Source: CAYPPG01 sp964412555 (GTDB taxonomy: Bacteria > Hinthialibacterota > Hinthialibacteria > Hinthialibacterales > Hinthialibacteraceae). Taken from it: DNA of 14,556 nt. The stretch lies in the NCBI GenBank assembly GCA_964412555.1, contig CAYPPG010000114.1, positions 1-14,556 of the forward strand. Direction: 5' to 3'. Numbering within the stretch: position 1 is the stretch's first letter; every line of letters starts with the position of its first letter. Shown here in pieces: positions 14,501-14,556 of the stretch. Both the position numbers and the translations under genes were made by a program. Below the pieces are notes generated by a model, which was given only the letters and a program-made list of their open reading frames with translations, was not told the DNA's origin and searched no databases.

Positions 14501-14556
14501 GGGATCAAGAGTCCAAGTTCCCAGGGTAATCAAGTCCGGGCTTCTCTCTCACACAT

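Larger units (their letters stand above)
13427..14556. other. Long non-coding tail rich in hairpins and repeats
   Basis: No convincing gene is found in these 1130 bases apart from the PIN stub. Frames across it are low complexity or read through palindromes. It holds a diverged direct duplication, an extragenic palindrome cluster, a 7-base tandem repeat, several further hairpins and G-rich plus-strand tracts, each listed separately. Base composition changes from coding-like to G/T-rich beyond about 14150. Confidence 0.6.

Overview
The window is a bacterial chromosomal segment, apparently from an uncultivated lineage with a mid-range GC content. The evidence is a Tat-exported sulfatase, a very large YfhO-type membrane protein, HEAT-repeat proteins, non-coding gaps full of short hairpin repeats, and many toxin-antitoxin remnants. 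This mix resembles Planctomycetota, Omnitrophota, Sumerlaeota and similar candidate phyla. No rRNA, tRNA or other phylogenetic marker is present, so the placement is an inference only.

Left part (1-4594, plus strand). A 49-codon TIR-domain fragment runs in from the window edge. It is followed by a small ORF that looks like a HicB N-terminal half joined in frame to a HicA C-terminal half. Next is a 1173-residue YfhO-like multi-pass membrane protein with two ILEI/FAM3-like domains in its extracytoplasmic part. Four bases after its stop codon lies the last 21 codons of a BrnT-type toxin, overlapping an intact small antitoxin-like gene. The membrane protein gene therefore sits between two damaged toxin-antitoxin loci.

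Central part (4597-12648, minus strand, read from right to left): an S1-family sulfatase, a POT/PTR2 proton-coupled peptide transporter, acetate kinase, a cysteine-rich V4R-like protein, a HEAT-repeat protein, and a lone NuoI ferredoxin-like subunit of complex I. The V4R-like and HEAT genes are 16 bases apart and share a plausible promoter at the end of ackA. Acetate kinase has all its catalytic residues plus an unusual C-terminal tail of about 70 residues that looks like a helix-turn-helix. Between the transporter and ackA lie four tandem 38-base repeats, each with a hairpin, and a separate long inverted repeat.

Right part (12649-14556). An intact hicB-hicA pair on the plus strand has a direct repeat upstream of it. 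Just beyond, on the minus strand, is a short stub that looks like the start of a PIN-domain toxin. The last 1.1 kb has no convincing gene. It holds palindromes, a diverged direct duplication, a short tandem repeat and G-rich tracts.

The metabolic genes fit a fermentative or anaerobic heterotroph that takes up peptides, desulfates external substrates and makes ATP from acetyl phosphate; this is inference from single genes. The most unusual items are the ILEI-containing YfhO protein, the acetate kinase tail, the HicB-HicA fusion, and the concentration of broken TA or TIR modules.
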